Source of the DNA: Streptomyces sp. SID13031
GTDB lineage: Bacteria; Actinomycetota; Actinomycetes; Propionibacteriales; Kribbellaceae
Direction of reading: 5' to 3'
DNA length: 64,000 bases
Assembly: GCF_010548305.1 (NCBI RefSeq)
Contig: NZ_JAAGLV010000022.1
Coordinates: forward strand, 1 to 64,000
This document shows, piece after piece, positions 1 to 7,906 of this stretch. Below the pieces are notes generated by a model. It was not told where the DNA came from, searched no databases, and saw only the letters and a program-made list of their open reading frames with translations. A program made the position numbers and the translations under genes. Position 1 is the first letter of the stretch. The number at the start of each line of letters is the position of its first letter.

Positions 1-89
1 ACGTCGCCCAAGAACTCAACGCCCGACCACGCAAAACACTCGACTGGGACACCCCAGCCGAGCGCTTGCGTGATCTACTCACCACCTAG
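1..89 (+). CDS. IS30-family transposase, C-terminal fragment cut by window edge
   Basis: Reading from base 3, the frame gives 28 residues ending LDWDTPAERLRDLLTT and a TAG stop. The text 'LN..PRKTLDWDTPAE' is the familiar C-terminus of IS30-family DDE transposases, which follows the catalytic Glu region. Only the tail is inside the window, so it cannot be judged whether the element is intact. The next real gene runs on the opposite strand. Confidence 0.8.
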   Translation, partial: VAQELNARPRKTLDWDTPAERLRDLLTT

Positions 90-97
90 AAACCAAG

Positions 98-119
98 GCG
101 GTGTTGCAACGACCCCTTG
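98..119 (+). mobile_element. Probable right terminal inverted repeat of the IS30-type element
   Basis: Just after the transposase stop lies GGTGTTGCAACGACCCC (100-116). IS30 relatives in actinobacteria typically end in this kind of GTTGCAAC-containing repeat. GGCGGT (97-102) and ACCGCC (122-127) flank it as a short inverted repeat. The exact end cannot be fixed without the left end of the element. Confidence 0.55.
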
Positions 120-161
120 AAACCGCCTACTTCGAGGGCCCTCAGTCAGTTGTTCGCTTGA

Positions 162-1820
162 TCAGATGCCTGCTGCGGTGGCCAGGTCTGCTTTGATCGC
201 GGCGAGCTCGGTGGTTGCCTGGAGGCGGGCCGCGGGGACGTCGTCGCCGGTGACCGGGATGACGACCTCGAGGTAGCACTTGATTTTGGGTTCGGTGCCG
301 GAGGGGCGGACTACTACCCGGGCGCCTGCCGAGAGGGTGTAGCGGAGGCCGTCGGTGGGGGGCAGGGACTCTGAGCCTTCGCTCAGGTCGTCCACCCGAT
401 CTACTGAGTGGCCGCCGAGGGTCGTGGGTGGGGTGGCGCGGAGGCGGTCCATGGCTGCGGTGATCAGGGTCAGGTCTTCTACCCGGACAGCCAATTGGTC
501 GGTGGCGTGCAGGCCGTAGGTCTTGGCCAGGTCGTCGAGGAGGTCCAGCAGCGTGCGGCCCTCAGCCTTGGCGCCGGCGGCCAGCTGGAGGACGCGGACC
601 AGCGTCGAGATGCCGTCCTTGTCCTTCACCGCGCCCGGATCCACGCAGTACCCGAGCGCCTCCTCGTACCCGAAGACCAGCTCCGGCACCCGCCCGATCC
701 ACTTGAACCCGGTCAGCGTGTCGACGTACCCGACCCCGTACGCCGCCGCGATCTTCCCCAGCAGCGACGACGACACGATCGAGCAGGCCGCCACCCCGGC
801 CGGCCGCGACGACAGCAGGAACTCGCCGAGCAGCGACCCCAGCTCATCCCCGCGCAACATCCGCCAGCCACCATCCGCCGTAGGATCCGGTACTGCGACA
901 GCGCACCGGTCCGCATCCGGATCGTTGGCGACAGCGAGATCCGCACCGACCGACCGCGCCAGCTCCAGCGCGGCGTCGATCGCGCCAGGCTCCTCCGGGT
1001 TCGGGAACGACACCGTCGGGAAGTCCGGATCCGGATCCGCCTGCGACGCCACCACAGCCGGTACTGCGAACCCCGCGCGCTCGACCGCAGCCTCGGCCAG
1101 CAGCCGCCCGACCCCGTGCAGCGGCGTGTAGGCGACGTTCAGCTCACGAGGAGCATCAGCCGGTACCAGCGTGGCGATCCGGTCGAGATAGGCGTCCAGC
1201 AGGTCGTCACCCGCGGTCTGCCAGTCATCCCCGCGCGGTACGGACGCCAGCGGCCCAACCGCATCGATGGCCGCGGCGATCTCGCTGTCGGCCGGCGGCA
1301 CGATCTGCGACCCGTCCCCGAGATAGACCTTGTACCCGTTGTCCTGCGGCGGATTGTGCGAGGCGGTGACCACCACGCCGGCAACCGCTTTCAGGTGCCG
1401 GATCCCGAAGGCCACCACCGGCGTCGGCGTCGGCCGGTCCAGCAGCACCGCGTCCAGCCCGGCGCCCTGGATCACGGCGGCGGTGTCCTCGGCGAACACG
1501 TCCGACTTGTGCCGAGCGTCGTACCCGATCAGTACCGGCCCGTCGGTCAGCCCGTTGGCCTTCAGGTACGCCGCCAGCCCGGCCGCGGCGCGGATCACGA
1601 CGACCCGGTTCATCCGGTTCGATCCGGCTCCGACGGCGCCACGCAGGCCCGCAGTACCGAATTCGAGGGTGCCGGCGAACCGGTCGGCCAGCTCGGCGTC
1701 GGCCGAGGCGCCCGCGGCCAGCAACTCCTGGAGCTCGGCGCGCGTGTCGGGATCAGGGTCCTCGGCGAGCCAGGCCTGGGCAGCGGTACGGATCAGAACG
1801 GCATCGTTGACGGTCACCAC
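162..1820 (-). CDS. Phosphohexomutase (phosphoglucomutase/phosphomannomutase)
   Basis: This 552-aa protein of the alpha-D-phosphohexomutase superfamily interconverts hexose 1- and 6-phosphates in the cytosol, feeding glycogen, trehalose and cell-envelope sugar nucleotides. All four active-site loops are visible: the phosphoserine loop TASHNPP (about 152-158, Ser154), the metal loop NDPDADR (about 299-305), the sugar-specificity loop GYEEALGY (about 384-391) and the phosphate-binding loop RPSGTEPK near the C-terminus. Length fits the long actinobacterial PgmB/ManB-like members. It stands alone on the minus strand; a hairpin repeat (1846-1896) separates it from the gene upstream. Glucose versus mannose preference cannot be read from the sequence. 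Confidence 0.93.
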   Translation of the reverse strand: MVTVNDAVLIRTAAQAWLAEDPDPDTRAELQELLAAGASADAELADRFAGTLEFGTAGLRGAVGAGSNRMNRVVVIRAAAGLAAYLKANGLTDGPVLIGYDARHKSDVFAEDTAAVIQGAGLDAVLLDRPTPTPVVAFGIRHLKAVAGVVVTASHNPPQDNGYKVYLGDGSQIVPPADSEIAAAIDAVGPLASVPRGDDWQTAGDDLLDAYLDRIATLVPADAPRELNVAYTPLHGVGRLLAEAAVERAGFAVPAVVASQADPDPDFPTVSFPNPEEPGAIDAALELARSVGADLAVANDPDADRCAVAVPDPTADGGWRMLRGDELGSLLGEFLLSSRPAGVAACSIVSSSLLGKIAAAYGVGYVDTLTGFKWIGRVPELVFGYEEALGYCVDPGAVKDKDGISTLVRVLQLAAGAKAEGRTLLDLLDDLAKTYGLHATDQLAVRVEDLTLITAAMDRLRATPPTTLGGHSVDRVDDLSEGSESLPPTDGLRYTLSAGARVVVRPSGTEPKIKCYLEVVIPVTGDDVPAARLQATTELAAIKADLATAAGI

Positions 1821-1845
1821 CGCACTTTAACTGCCCACGCTGCTG

Positions 1846-1896
1846 CTTACGTCCGAAGAAGTGGCGGTGACGTCCCTCGACATCTTCGGACGTAAG
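1846..1896. repeat. 51-bp hairpin repeat, copy 1 (probable terminator/REP-like)
   Basis: Perfect 14-base arms CTTACGTCCGAAGA (1846-1859) and TCTTCGGACGTAAG (1883-1896) enclose a 23-nt loop containing GACGTCCCTC. A second copy with identical arms and the same loop core lies at 60301-60351. This copy begins two bases past the stop codon of the minus-strand gamma-glutamylcyclotransferase gene, so it may end that transcript. Confidence 0.85.
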
Positions 1897-1898
1897 GG

Positions 1899-2360
1899 TC
1901 AGTGGCCGGAGGACTGGCAGGGGCGGGCGCGGAGGTCTGCGACGTAGTCGTCCGGCGCGCCGGCGGCCTCGGCTGCCTCGGCGAGGATGCCCAGGTAGCG
2001 CGCGGAGGGCAGGCCGCCCTCATAGGCGTTCAGGACGTACATCCAGGCCAGCTGCTCGCCGTCCAGGGTCTGTACCCGGACCTGGATCTTGCGGTAGACG
2101 CCCTGGTCGATGAACTCCCACTCGTCCAGCCGCTCGATATCCTGCGGGCTGACGTCGTACAGGGCGACGAAAACCTGGTTCGTCGGGTCGCTGGGGTCCT
2201 CGACGACGGTCGCCATCGAGCCTTCCCAGCCGAGTTCCTCACCCCCGAAGGTGAGGCGCCAGCCGACGATCCACCCGGTCCCGCGCAGGGGGGAGTACGG
2301 GCAGCGCTCGGACATCAAGTTCGGGTCCAGATTCGATGCAAACGCGGCGTACAGGGTCAC
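1899..2360 (-). CDS. Gamma-glutamylcyclotransferase family protein
   Basis: This 153-aa protein starts at GTG 2360 with VTLYAAFASNLDP, the substrate-binding loop of the GGCT fold (usual form YFAYGSNL). The LNAYEGGLPS segment near residue 120 carries the likely catalytic Glu. The family releases 5-oxoproline from gamma-glutamyl compounds, though several bacterial members have unproven substrates. The open frame continues upstream, but that part runs inside the divergent lpdA gene and has no family similarity, so the GTG start is preferred. The two starts are only 31 bp apart, so their promoters must overlap. Confidence 0.8.
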   Translation of the reverse strand: MTLYAAFASNLDPNLMSERCPYSPLRGTGWIVGWRLTFGGEELGWEGSMATVVEDPSDPTNQVFVALYDVSPQDIERLDEWEFIDQGVYRKIQVRVQTLDGEQLAWMYVLNAYEGGLPSARYLGILAEAAEAAGAPDDYVADLRARPCQSSGH

Positions 2361-2391
2361 GAGATCACAGGATACGGAACAATGGCGTCTC

Positions 2392-3771
2392 GTGGCGCGA
2401 GTTGTGATCATCGGTGGCGGTCCAGGCGGGTACGAAGCGGCTAGTGCAGCCGCCCAACTAGGGGCGGAGGTGACGGTCGTCGACTCCGACGGGATCGGTG
2501 GTTCCGCTGTGCTCACCGACTGTGTCCCGAGCAAGACCCTGATCGCCACGGCGGAGGTGATGACGGAGGTCGAGGAGGCGGGCCAGCTCGGGGTACGGCT
2601 CGAGGACGGCGACGACGATCCGGCGAACTCCGTGCGTGTCGACCTGTCCGTCGTCAACAAGCGCGTCAAGGCGCTGGCGACGGCCCAGTCGGAGGGGATC
2701 AGCCGCCGGCTGGCCGACGACAAGATCCGGGTGATCAGCGGCCGCGGCCGCATCGAGGGCCCGGAGACCGTGGTGGTCGGCGACGAGCGGCTGGACGCCG
2801 ACGTCGTCCTGATCGCCACTGGCGCAAGGCCGCGCATCCTCAAGGGCTCCGAGCCCGACGGCGAGCGGATCCTGACCTGGGAGCAGGTCTACGAGCTCAA
2901 TGAGCTGCCCGAGCGCCTGATCGTGGTCGGGTCCGGTGTCACCGGCGCCGAATTCGCCAGCGCGTACGACGCGCTTGGCAGCGACGTGGTGCTCGTCTCC
3001 TCCCGGGACCGGGTGCTGCCGGGCGAGGACAAGGACGCCGCCGAGGTCCTGGAAGAGGTCTTCCGGCGGCGCGGGATGACCGTTCTGGGCAAGTCCCGCG
3101 CCGAGTCGGTGAAGCGGCAGGGCGACGGTGTCGTGGTCACGCTGACCGACGGCCGGACCGTCGAGGGCTCGCACGCGCTGCTCGCGGTCGGATCGCTGCC
3201 GAACACCGAGGACATGGGCCTCGTCGAGTCGGGCGTGTCGCTGGGCGACGGCGGCTTCGTCACGGTCGACCGGGTGTCCCGGACGAGCGCGCGAGGCGTG
3301 TATGCCGCCGGCGACTGTACCGGCGTGCTGATGCTCGCCTCGGTGGCGGCCATGCAGGGCCGGATCGCGATGTCCCACGCGCTGGGCGACGCGGTGGCCC
3401 CGCTGAACCAGTCGACCGTCTCCTCGAACGTCTTCACCGCTCCCGAGATCGCCACCGTCGGCCTCACCCAGGCGGTACTGGACGCCGGCGGCAGTACTGC
3501 GATGGTCGTCAAGGTGCCGCTCGCGGACAACGCGCGGGCCAAGATGCAGGGTGTCCGCGACGGTTTCGTGAAGCTCTTCTGCCTGCCGAACACGGGCATC
3601 ATCGTCGGCGGCGTGGTCGTGGCGCCGCGAGCGAGCGAGCTGATCCACCCGATCGCGCTGGCCGTCGCCGCGCGCCTGACGGTCGACCAGATGGCCCAGT
3701 CGTTCACCGTCTACCCCTCGGTCTCCGGCTCGATCGCCGAGGCCGCTCGCCGGTTGCACCTGCGCTCATGA
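2392..3771 (+). CDS. lpdA: LpdA-type NAD(P)H-quinone dehydrogenase (flavoprotein disulfide reductase family)
   Basis: The 459-aa product has an N-terminal FAD-binding site (VVIIGGGPGGYEAA), a central NAD(P)-binding site (IVVGSGVTGAEF), the second FAD motif (YAAGDCTG) and a C-terminal dimerisation domain. The redox motif of lipoamide dehydrogenases (CxxxxC) is changed to GGSAVLTDCVPSK, with only the second Cys kept. This is the pattern of mycobacterial LpdA, which reduces quinones rather than disulfides. The GTG start at 2392 places the FAD motif at the very N-terminus as usual; an upstream extension would overlap the divergent gene. Its stop overlaps the next start (ATGA), so the two are probably translated together. 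Confidence 0.88.
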   Translation: MARVVIIGGGPGGYEAASAAAQLGAEVTVVDSDGIGGSAVLTDCVPSKTLIATAEVMTEVEEAGQLGVRLEDGDDDPANSVRVDLSVVNKRVKALATAQSEGISRRLADDKIRVISGRGRIEGPETVVVGDERLDADVVLIATGARPRILKGSEPDGERILTWEQVYELNELPERLIVVGSGVTGAEFASAYDALGSDVVLVSSRDRVLPGEDKDAAEVLEEVFRRRGMTVLGKSRAESVKRQGDGVVVTLTDGRTVEGSHALLAVGSLPNTEDMGLVESGVSLGDGGFVTVDRVSRTSARGVYAAGDCTGVLMLASVAAMQGRIAMSHALGDAVAPLNQSTVSSNVFTAPEIATVGLTQAVLDAGGSTAMVVKVPLADNARAKMQGVRDGFVKLFCLPNTGIIVGGVVVAPRASELIHPIALAVAARLTVDQMAQSFTVYPSVSGSIAEAARRLHLRS

Positions 3772-4028
3772 AGTTTCTCGTGCTGTGGCAGATGGAGCTG
3801 AGCCTGCTCTCGCCCGAGATGGCGAGGGCGGTCGGCGCCATGCCGGAGTACGGCGAACGCCTGCAGCGCGAGGGCAAAGTGCTGGCGCGCTACCACGTGG
3901 TCGGCTCGCACGGCGGCGCGTGGATCTACGAGGTCGATTCGCACGAGGAGTTCGAGCGATTGCTCGGCCGGGCGCCGGTCTTCAACTTCGCCCGGTACAC
4001 CGTGCACGCGCTCGCCGAGATGACCTGA
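3768..4028 (+). CDS. Muconolactone delta-isomerase-like small protein
   Basis: An 86-aa dimeric alpha/beta-barrel-type protein (MKFLVLWQMELSLLSPEMARAV...) resembling the muconolactone isomerase / YciI-like group of ferredoxin-fold proteins. No catechol-pathway genes are near, so catalysis on muconolactone should not be assumed. Its ATG overlaps the lpdA stop by 4 bp, pointing to co-translation and a job linked to the flavoprotein, perhaps as a small-molecule-binding partner (inference). Confidence 0.65.
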   Translation: MKFLVLWQMELSLLSPEMARAVGAMPEYGERLQREGKVLARYHVVGSHGGAWIYEVDSHEEFERLLGRAPVFNFARYTVHALAEMT

Positions 4029-4039
4029 ATTCTTCCCCT

Positions 4040-4056
4040 GTCCGTGATTGACGGAC
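4040..4056. promoter_or_regulatory. Inverted repeat GTCCGT-n5-ACGGAC upstream of XRE gene
   Basis: Perfect 6-base arms (4040-4045 and 4051-4056) with a 5-base spacer lie 36 bp before the XRE start. The same architecture, GTCCGG-n5-CCGGAC, occurs at 13126-13142 upstream of hypF. It is a candidate operator for autoregulation. Confidence 0.5.
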
Positions 4057-4092
4057 TTCCGGACCGGGAGGATCGTGGCGAGGGGAGGCCCC

Positions 4093-4467
4093 ATGTTCAT
4101 CGACCAAGGCGATCTGGCCATCGATCGGCATTTGATCCTCACGCACCGGCTGCGTGCCCGCCGGGTCGAGCTCGGCCTCACCCAGAAACAGGTGGTCAGC
4201 CGCCTGGCCCGCCGGGGGATCCGGACGACGAACAAGACCCTCAGCAGCTTCGAGCACGGCGCCGGCGTGGACGTCGTCCGCCTCCCGGAGCTCGCCGTCG
4301 CCCTCGACTGCACAGTCACCTACCTCCTCGGCCTCACCGAGGACCCCACCCAATGGACCCCGGACCAGCCGACCCCACTCCTGCGCCCCAGCTCCGCCAC
4401 CCCGGTGACGGGCAACTGGATCCTCGGCCCCGACGTACCAACGCGCGTGGCCACCCACCACAGTTGA
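4093..4467 (+). CDS. XRE-family DNA-binding protein
   Basis: The 124-aa product has an N-terminal helix-turn-helix of the Cro/C1 type, roughly residues 15-80 (RLRARRVELGLTQKQVVSRLARRGI ... TLSSFEHG ... LAVALDCTVTYLLGL). The rest is a Pro-rich tail. ATG 4093 is chosen because GAGGGGAGG ends a few bases upstream; earlier in-frame starts have no such site. It sits tail-to-tail with the last gene of the hydrogenase operon (10-bp gap). Its target is unknown; the palindrome at 4040-4056 suggests self-control. Confidence 0.78.
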   Translation: MFIDQGDLAIDRHLILTHRLRARRVELGLTQKQVVSRLARRGIRTTNKTLSSFEHGAGVDVVRLPELAVALDCTVTYLLGLTEDPTQWTPDQPTPLLRPSSATPVTGNWILGPDVPTRVATHHS

Positions 4468-4477
4468 CCGCCCTTGG

Positions 4478-5155
4478 TTAAACGTGGGTGAGCCGGTTGT
4501 TGGTGAGGTTCAGGTGGTACGCCGAATAGTGGCGGAGGGCGGTGACTCGGCGGAGGTCGATGCGGTCGCAGATCCATTGCCAGTGCAGGGTGACCCAGTC
4601 GCCCGGGGAGAGCGGGCCGAGTAGGTCGAGGCCGTCGGTGCCGCGGATCACTGTTTCCTTGCGGAGTGTGCCGAGGGAGAGGGCGCGGCCGTCCCAGGTA
4701 AGGGGCCGGGACTCGACCAGGACGTGGGTGCCCACGTCGGCGATCACCCGGCCCCAGCGGATCCGGCATTGGTCCAGGACGTGCAGGGCTTGCTTGCCAG
4801 TGCGTTCGTCACCGAGCAGATCGGCCCAGGGGTAGCAGCAGAAGACCTGGTAGCTGTGGTGTGGCATGCCGTGCGCGTTCAGCCGCGGGCCGACATCGTC
4901 GAGCAGGGCGTTGCCGAGCCAGTATGCCTCCACGACGCGGTGGTCGAGTGGGTCTTTCAGACCGGCCGTCGCGGCGATCATCTCCAGATACGGCCAGGCG
5001 CCTTCGAACTGGCGGGCACGCTCGCGCAACCCGTCATCCACCTCGCCGCTGGATCCGTAGGCCAGCAAGGAGTCGCAGTCAGCCGGACCGCAGTACCCGA
5101 GCAGGTTGGGCGCCAGCGCATACCGGACGAAGAGGATCGGTCCGGAGATCATCAA
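4478..5155 (-). CDS. DUF6390 family protein, hydrogenase-locus gene
   Basis: A 225-aa soluble protein with no recognised catalytic motif. N-terminal MMISGPILFVRYALAPNLLGYCGPADC and the body match what I recall as DUF6390, found beside group 1h hydrogenase genes in actinobacteria. Several conserved-looking Cys and His residues (YCGPADC, HSYQVFCCYPW) could bind metal, but this is a guess. It is the last gene of the structural operon and abuts hypC with no gap, so a role in enzyme assembly or electron delivery is plausible but undemonstrated. Confidence 0.75.
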   Translation of the reverse strand: MMISGPILFVRYALAPNLLGYCGPADCDSLLAYGSSGEVDDGLRERARQFEGAWPYLEMIAATAGLKDPLDHRVVEAYWLGNALLDDVGPRLNAHGMPHHSYQVFCCYPWADLLGDERTGKQALHVLDQCRIRWGRVIADVGTHVLVESRPLTWDGRALSLGTLRKETVIRGTDGLDLLGPLSPGDWVTLHWQWICDRIDLRRVTALRHYSAYHLNLTNNRLTHV

Positions 5156-5371
5156 TCACTCACCGCCGAAGAAGGCGAGCGCGTCGGCGGCGCGTTCGGG
5201 TGACATCCGTTCGAGCGCGAAACCGCTGTGGATCAAGATGTACTCGCCCGGCACGAACGGTCCGTCGAGCAGTGCCAGGTTGATCTCGCGCACGACCCCG
5301 GCGACCTCGACCTGTCCGAGGTCGAGGCCTGGCGTCGTAGCGACGATGCGGCCCGGGATGCCGAGACACAC
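5156..5371 (-). CDS. hypC: HypC/HybG/HupF-family hydrogenase maturation chaperone (structural-operon copy)
   Basis: A 71-aa OB-fold protein beginning MCLGIPGRIV. The Cys2 exposed after Met removal is the residue by which HypC carries the Fe(CN)2CO unit from HypD to the hydrogenase large subunit. The C-terminal helix (MSPERAADALAFFG) is typical. A second, longer hypC (15536) lies with hypD/E/F, so this copy may be the HybG-like chaperone dedicated to HhyL. It is followed without gap by DUF6390. Confidence 0.9.
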   Translation of the reverse strand: MCLGIPGRIVATTPGLDLGQVEVAGVVREINLALLDGPFVPGEYILIHSGFALERMSPERAADALAFFGGE

Positions 5372-5377
5372 AGGCGC

Positions 5378-5479
5378 CTACATGGCCCTGATGCGCAGAT
5401 ACCGGCGGAGGTCGGGCAGCCCGAAGTACACGAACCCGATCACGACCAGCAGCACGATTGCGATGATGACCCAGCGCAT
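5378..5479 (-). CDS. 33-aa single-pass membrane microprotein (DUF6893-like)
   Basis: The frame encodes MRWVIIAIVLLVVIGFVYF, a complete transmembrane helix, followed by a short tail ending RYLRIRAM. Its ATG overlaps the stop of the protease gene by one base (TGATG), the mark of translational coupling, and hypC begins 6 bp after its stop. It resembles the DUF6893 small proteins I recall from actinobacterial hydrogenase loci. A membrane tether or quinone-side subunit for the otherwise soluble hydrogenase is a reasonable but untested idea. Confidence 0.75.
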   Translation of the reverse strand: MRWVIIAIVLLVVIGFVYFGLPDLRRYLRIRAM

Positions 5480-5955
5480 CACGATGTCCCTTCTCTGACT
5501 CTCTGTCCGACGACCAGGTCGGTCACCAGTCGAGCCGCGGTCTGCACCGCGTCCTGCACTGCCGGGGTGAGCCCGATGCCGGTGCCGATGTCGGCGGGCT
5601 CGCAGCCGACCACCACCACCTTCCCCAAGGTCCCACCAAGTCGCGGCACAAGCGAGAGCACGGCGTCCGGCCCGAGATCGTGGGCGTCCATGCTGACTTC
5701 TGGCCCGGGTTCGGGGTCGGGTTCGGCCTCCACCACATAGACGGTCCCCGGCGGACCGCCGCGCTGGACGGCGTCGACCAGTACTACGAGCTCGTACGGC
5801 TCGAGCAGCTGGTAGGCGAGGTGGATGCCACGGATGCCGAAATCCTGAACCTCGACGTGGTCCGGCCAGGACTGCTTGGCCAGCTCGGCGATCACCGAGA
5901 CCCCGAAGGCGTCATCGCTGCAGAACATGTTGCCCAGCCCGGCGACGAGGATCAT
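5479..5955 (-). CDS. Hydrogenase maturation protease (HyaD/HybD/HupD family)
   Basis: This 158-aa endopeptidase is expected to remove the C-terminal peptide of HhyL after nickel insertion. The N-terminal ILVAGLGNMFCSDDAFGVSV carries the family GxGNxxxxDDxxG signature with the nickel-sensing Asp. A second conserved Asp lies in LVVLVDAVQRGG, and a His-containing segment follows (MDAHDLGPD). Its start overlaps the stop of the upstream 436-aa gene by 4 bp, and its stop overlaps the microprotein start. Confidence 0.92.
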   Translation of the reverse strand: MILVAGLGNMFCSDDAFGVSVIAELAKQSWPDHVEVQDFGIRGIHLAYQLLEPYELVVLVDAVQRGGPPGTVYVVEAEPDPEPGPEVSMDAHDLGPDAVLSLVPRLGGTLGKVVVVGCEPADIGTGIGLTPAVQDAVQTAARLVTDLVVGQRVREGTS

Positions 5956-7262
5956 CCCGCACCCACCAGTGGTTCGATCTCGTCGGGACTGAAGTAGAGG
6001 TAGCGCCCGTGCGACCGCTGCACCTCACCCTCCTCGCCATCCAGCGCGACGGCGAGATGCGTCTCGCCATCCACATCGGACAACACGGCGACCACCGTCC
6101 CGATCCGGTCCGCGAGGAACATGTCCTGCGCATCGGCCCGCCGTACCCCGGGCCGCAACCGAACCCGTACTCCGTTGCCAACGGCAACCCCGCCGACCAC
6201 CACGGTGTCCGACTCGGGGTCCACGGTCGCGTCGTTGCCCGGATCCCACCAGGGCGCATCGGACGGAGCCGGCTCGGGCGCGGTCACCTTGCGCAGATAG
6301 CGAACCGTGCCGTGCAGCCGATCCAGGATCTCCTGCGGCATCGAGTCGACCCGCTCGAGCATCGCGGCCGCGCGCGGATCGGTTCCGCGGACCTCGCGCT
6401 TCTCCGCCTCCGTCAAGGTCATCGTCCGGAGGCTGAGGATCTCGTCGATCTCCGTGGCATCGAACAGATCTCCCTGCGATTCCGCCGCGATCTCCGGGTG
6501 GTCGTAAAGAATGATCGGTGACGAGAGCAACAGATCGCCGGCCAACACCGGAAAGATCCCGACGTTCTCGCACGCGGCGACGTAGCCAGTCGCCCACTCG
6601 GGCGGCTCGAGCAAAGAGATGAACCGGGCACCGGCAACGGCAACCAGTAGGTGGTGGGCGATGAGAGCATGGCGCAGCGCGGAGGAGCGGACGGCCTCGG
6701 GCCGTCCGGCAGCCGTGCTCCCGGCATCCGCCGAACTGGTGTTCTGCAGGTGAAGACGGAGCCGAACCACGCCGTACGGTCCTGGCAGTGTCTCCGCACT
6801 CAAGCTCAGCCCGCCGCTCAACGTCTCCCGCGTCCGCCGCAGGAATCCGTTGCCCGCAGCCTCCAATTCGGTGCCGCCGGCAACTTCGAAAGTGCGCTCG
6901 CAGGGCAGTTCGTCGAGGTTCACGGTCAGGTCGACGTGTTGCTCGACCGCCTCGTCCCAGGGCACGTACGACGCGTCCTCCGTCTGCAGCGAGTCGACCT
7001 CGACCCCGGAAGCATTCAGAACGTCACGCCGCTGCGCCTGCAGGAAGCGGATCCGCACGGTCAGTTCGGCCGCGCCGCCGTCGAGCAGACACTCGGTCTG
7101 TGACCAGGTCCGCTCCGACGGATCGGCGTACCCGGGCGGCATCAGCACCCCGAACTGCCACCGTACCTGGTTCTTGCTGTTCGATGCCCGATAGGGATAC
7201 AGCACATACCCCTCGAACAACAGCGCGTCCGCCACGCCCTGGATGCTGTCGAAGGAACTCAT
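5952..7262 (-). CDS. Unrecognised 436-aa protein of the hydrogenase operon
   Basis: I do not recognise a named family. ATG 7262 (MSSFDSIQGVADALLFEGYVLYPYRAS) overlaps the stop of the DUF6084 gene and suits the conserved-looking N-terminus. The protein is acidic and soluble, without membrane segments or signal peptide. It looks bipartite: residues about 1-330 form a mixed alpha/beta region, and the last 90 or so, after an acidic Pro-rich linker, contain VRVRLRPGVRRADAQDMFLADRIGTVVAVLSDVDGE, which resembles a small beta-barrel. Position between DUF6084 and the protease indicates a hydrogenase accessory role. Confidence 0.75.
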   Translation of the reverse strand: MSSFDSIQGVADALLFEGYVLYPYRASNSKNQVRWQFGVLMPPGYADPSERTWSQTECLLDGGAAELTVRIRFLQAQRRDVLNASGVEVDSLQTEDASYVPWDEAVEQHVDLTVNLDELPCERTFEVAGGTELEAAGNGFLRRTRETLSGGLSLSAETLPGPYGVVRLRLHLQNTSSADAGSTAAGRPEAVRSSALRHALIAHHLLVAVAGARFISLLEPPEWATGYVAACENVGIFPVLAGDLLLSSPIILYDHPEIAAESQGDLFDATEIDEILSLRTMTLTEAEKREVRGTDPRAAAMLERVDSMPQEILDRLHGTVRYLRKVTAPEPAPSDAPWWDPGNDATVDPESDTVVVGGVAVGNGVRVRLRPGVRRADAQDMFLADRIGTVVAVLSDVDGETHLAVALDGEEGEVQRSHGRYLYFSPDEIEPLVGAG

Positions 7263-7906
7263 TCGACCTCCTCCTTCGACGACAGCTCCTTCAGTAGCCG
7301 CTCGATCGCGTCGTCCCAACCAGGTAAGGCCTCCCGCGCCCGGTAGTCATAGAGCTTGTCGAACGTCTCCCGCCGCAATTTCAACCACGCTGCGCCGGGG
7401 AAGTGCTGATCCATCGCCTCCCGCCACACCGGCACGGGCAGCGCGAACGAGGTCTCCTTCTGCCACGCAACCGGAGTCACCGACAGTGTCCCCGCGCGCC
7501 CCGTGAAGATCGTCCCGTTGAACAGCAGTAGCAACGGCACCCCGCCTTCGCGGACCGCATAGAGGTACTTGTTCGCGGCGACGTCGAAGTCGTAGCTGCA
7601 CGGAAGCGCCAGGTCCACGTCCGTCGAGCCCGTGAACCCCGGCACCATCTGCGCGACGAAGGCCAGTTGCAACGGCTTCAGCGTCTCACCCCACCGGGCC
7701 CGATCACCGAAGAGATCGGCCAACGCGTCGCCCTCCTCATCGGAGTACCGCCGGCGGATCGGCTCGATCCTGATCTGGCACCGCAGGGCCAGCGCGTGCA
7801 CCGGCGTACCGGTCGTCTCGGTGATGTGCAGGTGCAGCAAGACGGTCGGCGTCGCGGCGTACCGATCGGCATCTGCGCCCGTGCAGGTGAAGTCGAGGTC
7901 AGCCAC
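7259..7906 (-). CDS. DUF6084 family protein, hydrogenase-locus gene
   Basis: A 215-aa protein (MADLDFTCTGADADRYAATPTVLLHLHITE...) with a beta-rich first half and a helical C-terminus rich in charged residues, matching what I recall as DUF6084 in group 1h hydrogenase clusters. No catalytic motif or cofactor site is evident. It overlaps the DUF5947 gene by 8 bp upstream and the 436-aa gene by 4 bp downstream, so translation of all three is likely coupled. The function is unknown. Confidence 0.78.
   Translation of the reverse strand: MADLDFTCTGADADRYAATPTVLLHLHITETTGTPVHALALRCQIRIEPIRRRYSDEEGDALADLFGDRARWGETLKPLQLAFVAQMVPGFTGSTDVDLALPCSYDFDVAANKYLYAVREGGVPLLLLFNGTIFTGRAGTLSVTPVAWQKETSFALPVPVWREAMDQHFPGAAWLKLRRETFDKLYDYRAREALPGWDDAIERLLKELSSKEEVE

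Noticed and set aside
1899..2843. A 314-aa version of the gamma-glutamylcyclotransferase gene
   Set aside because: The extra N-terminal 161 residues lie antisense within lpdA and show no domain; the conserved YAAFASNL loop belongs at the N-terminus.
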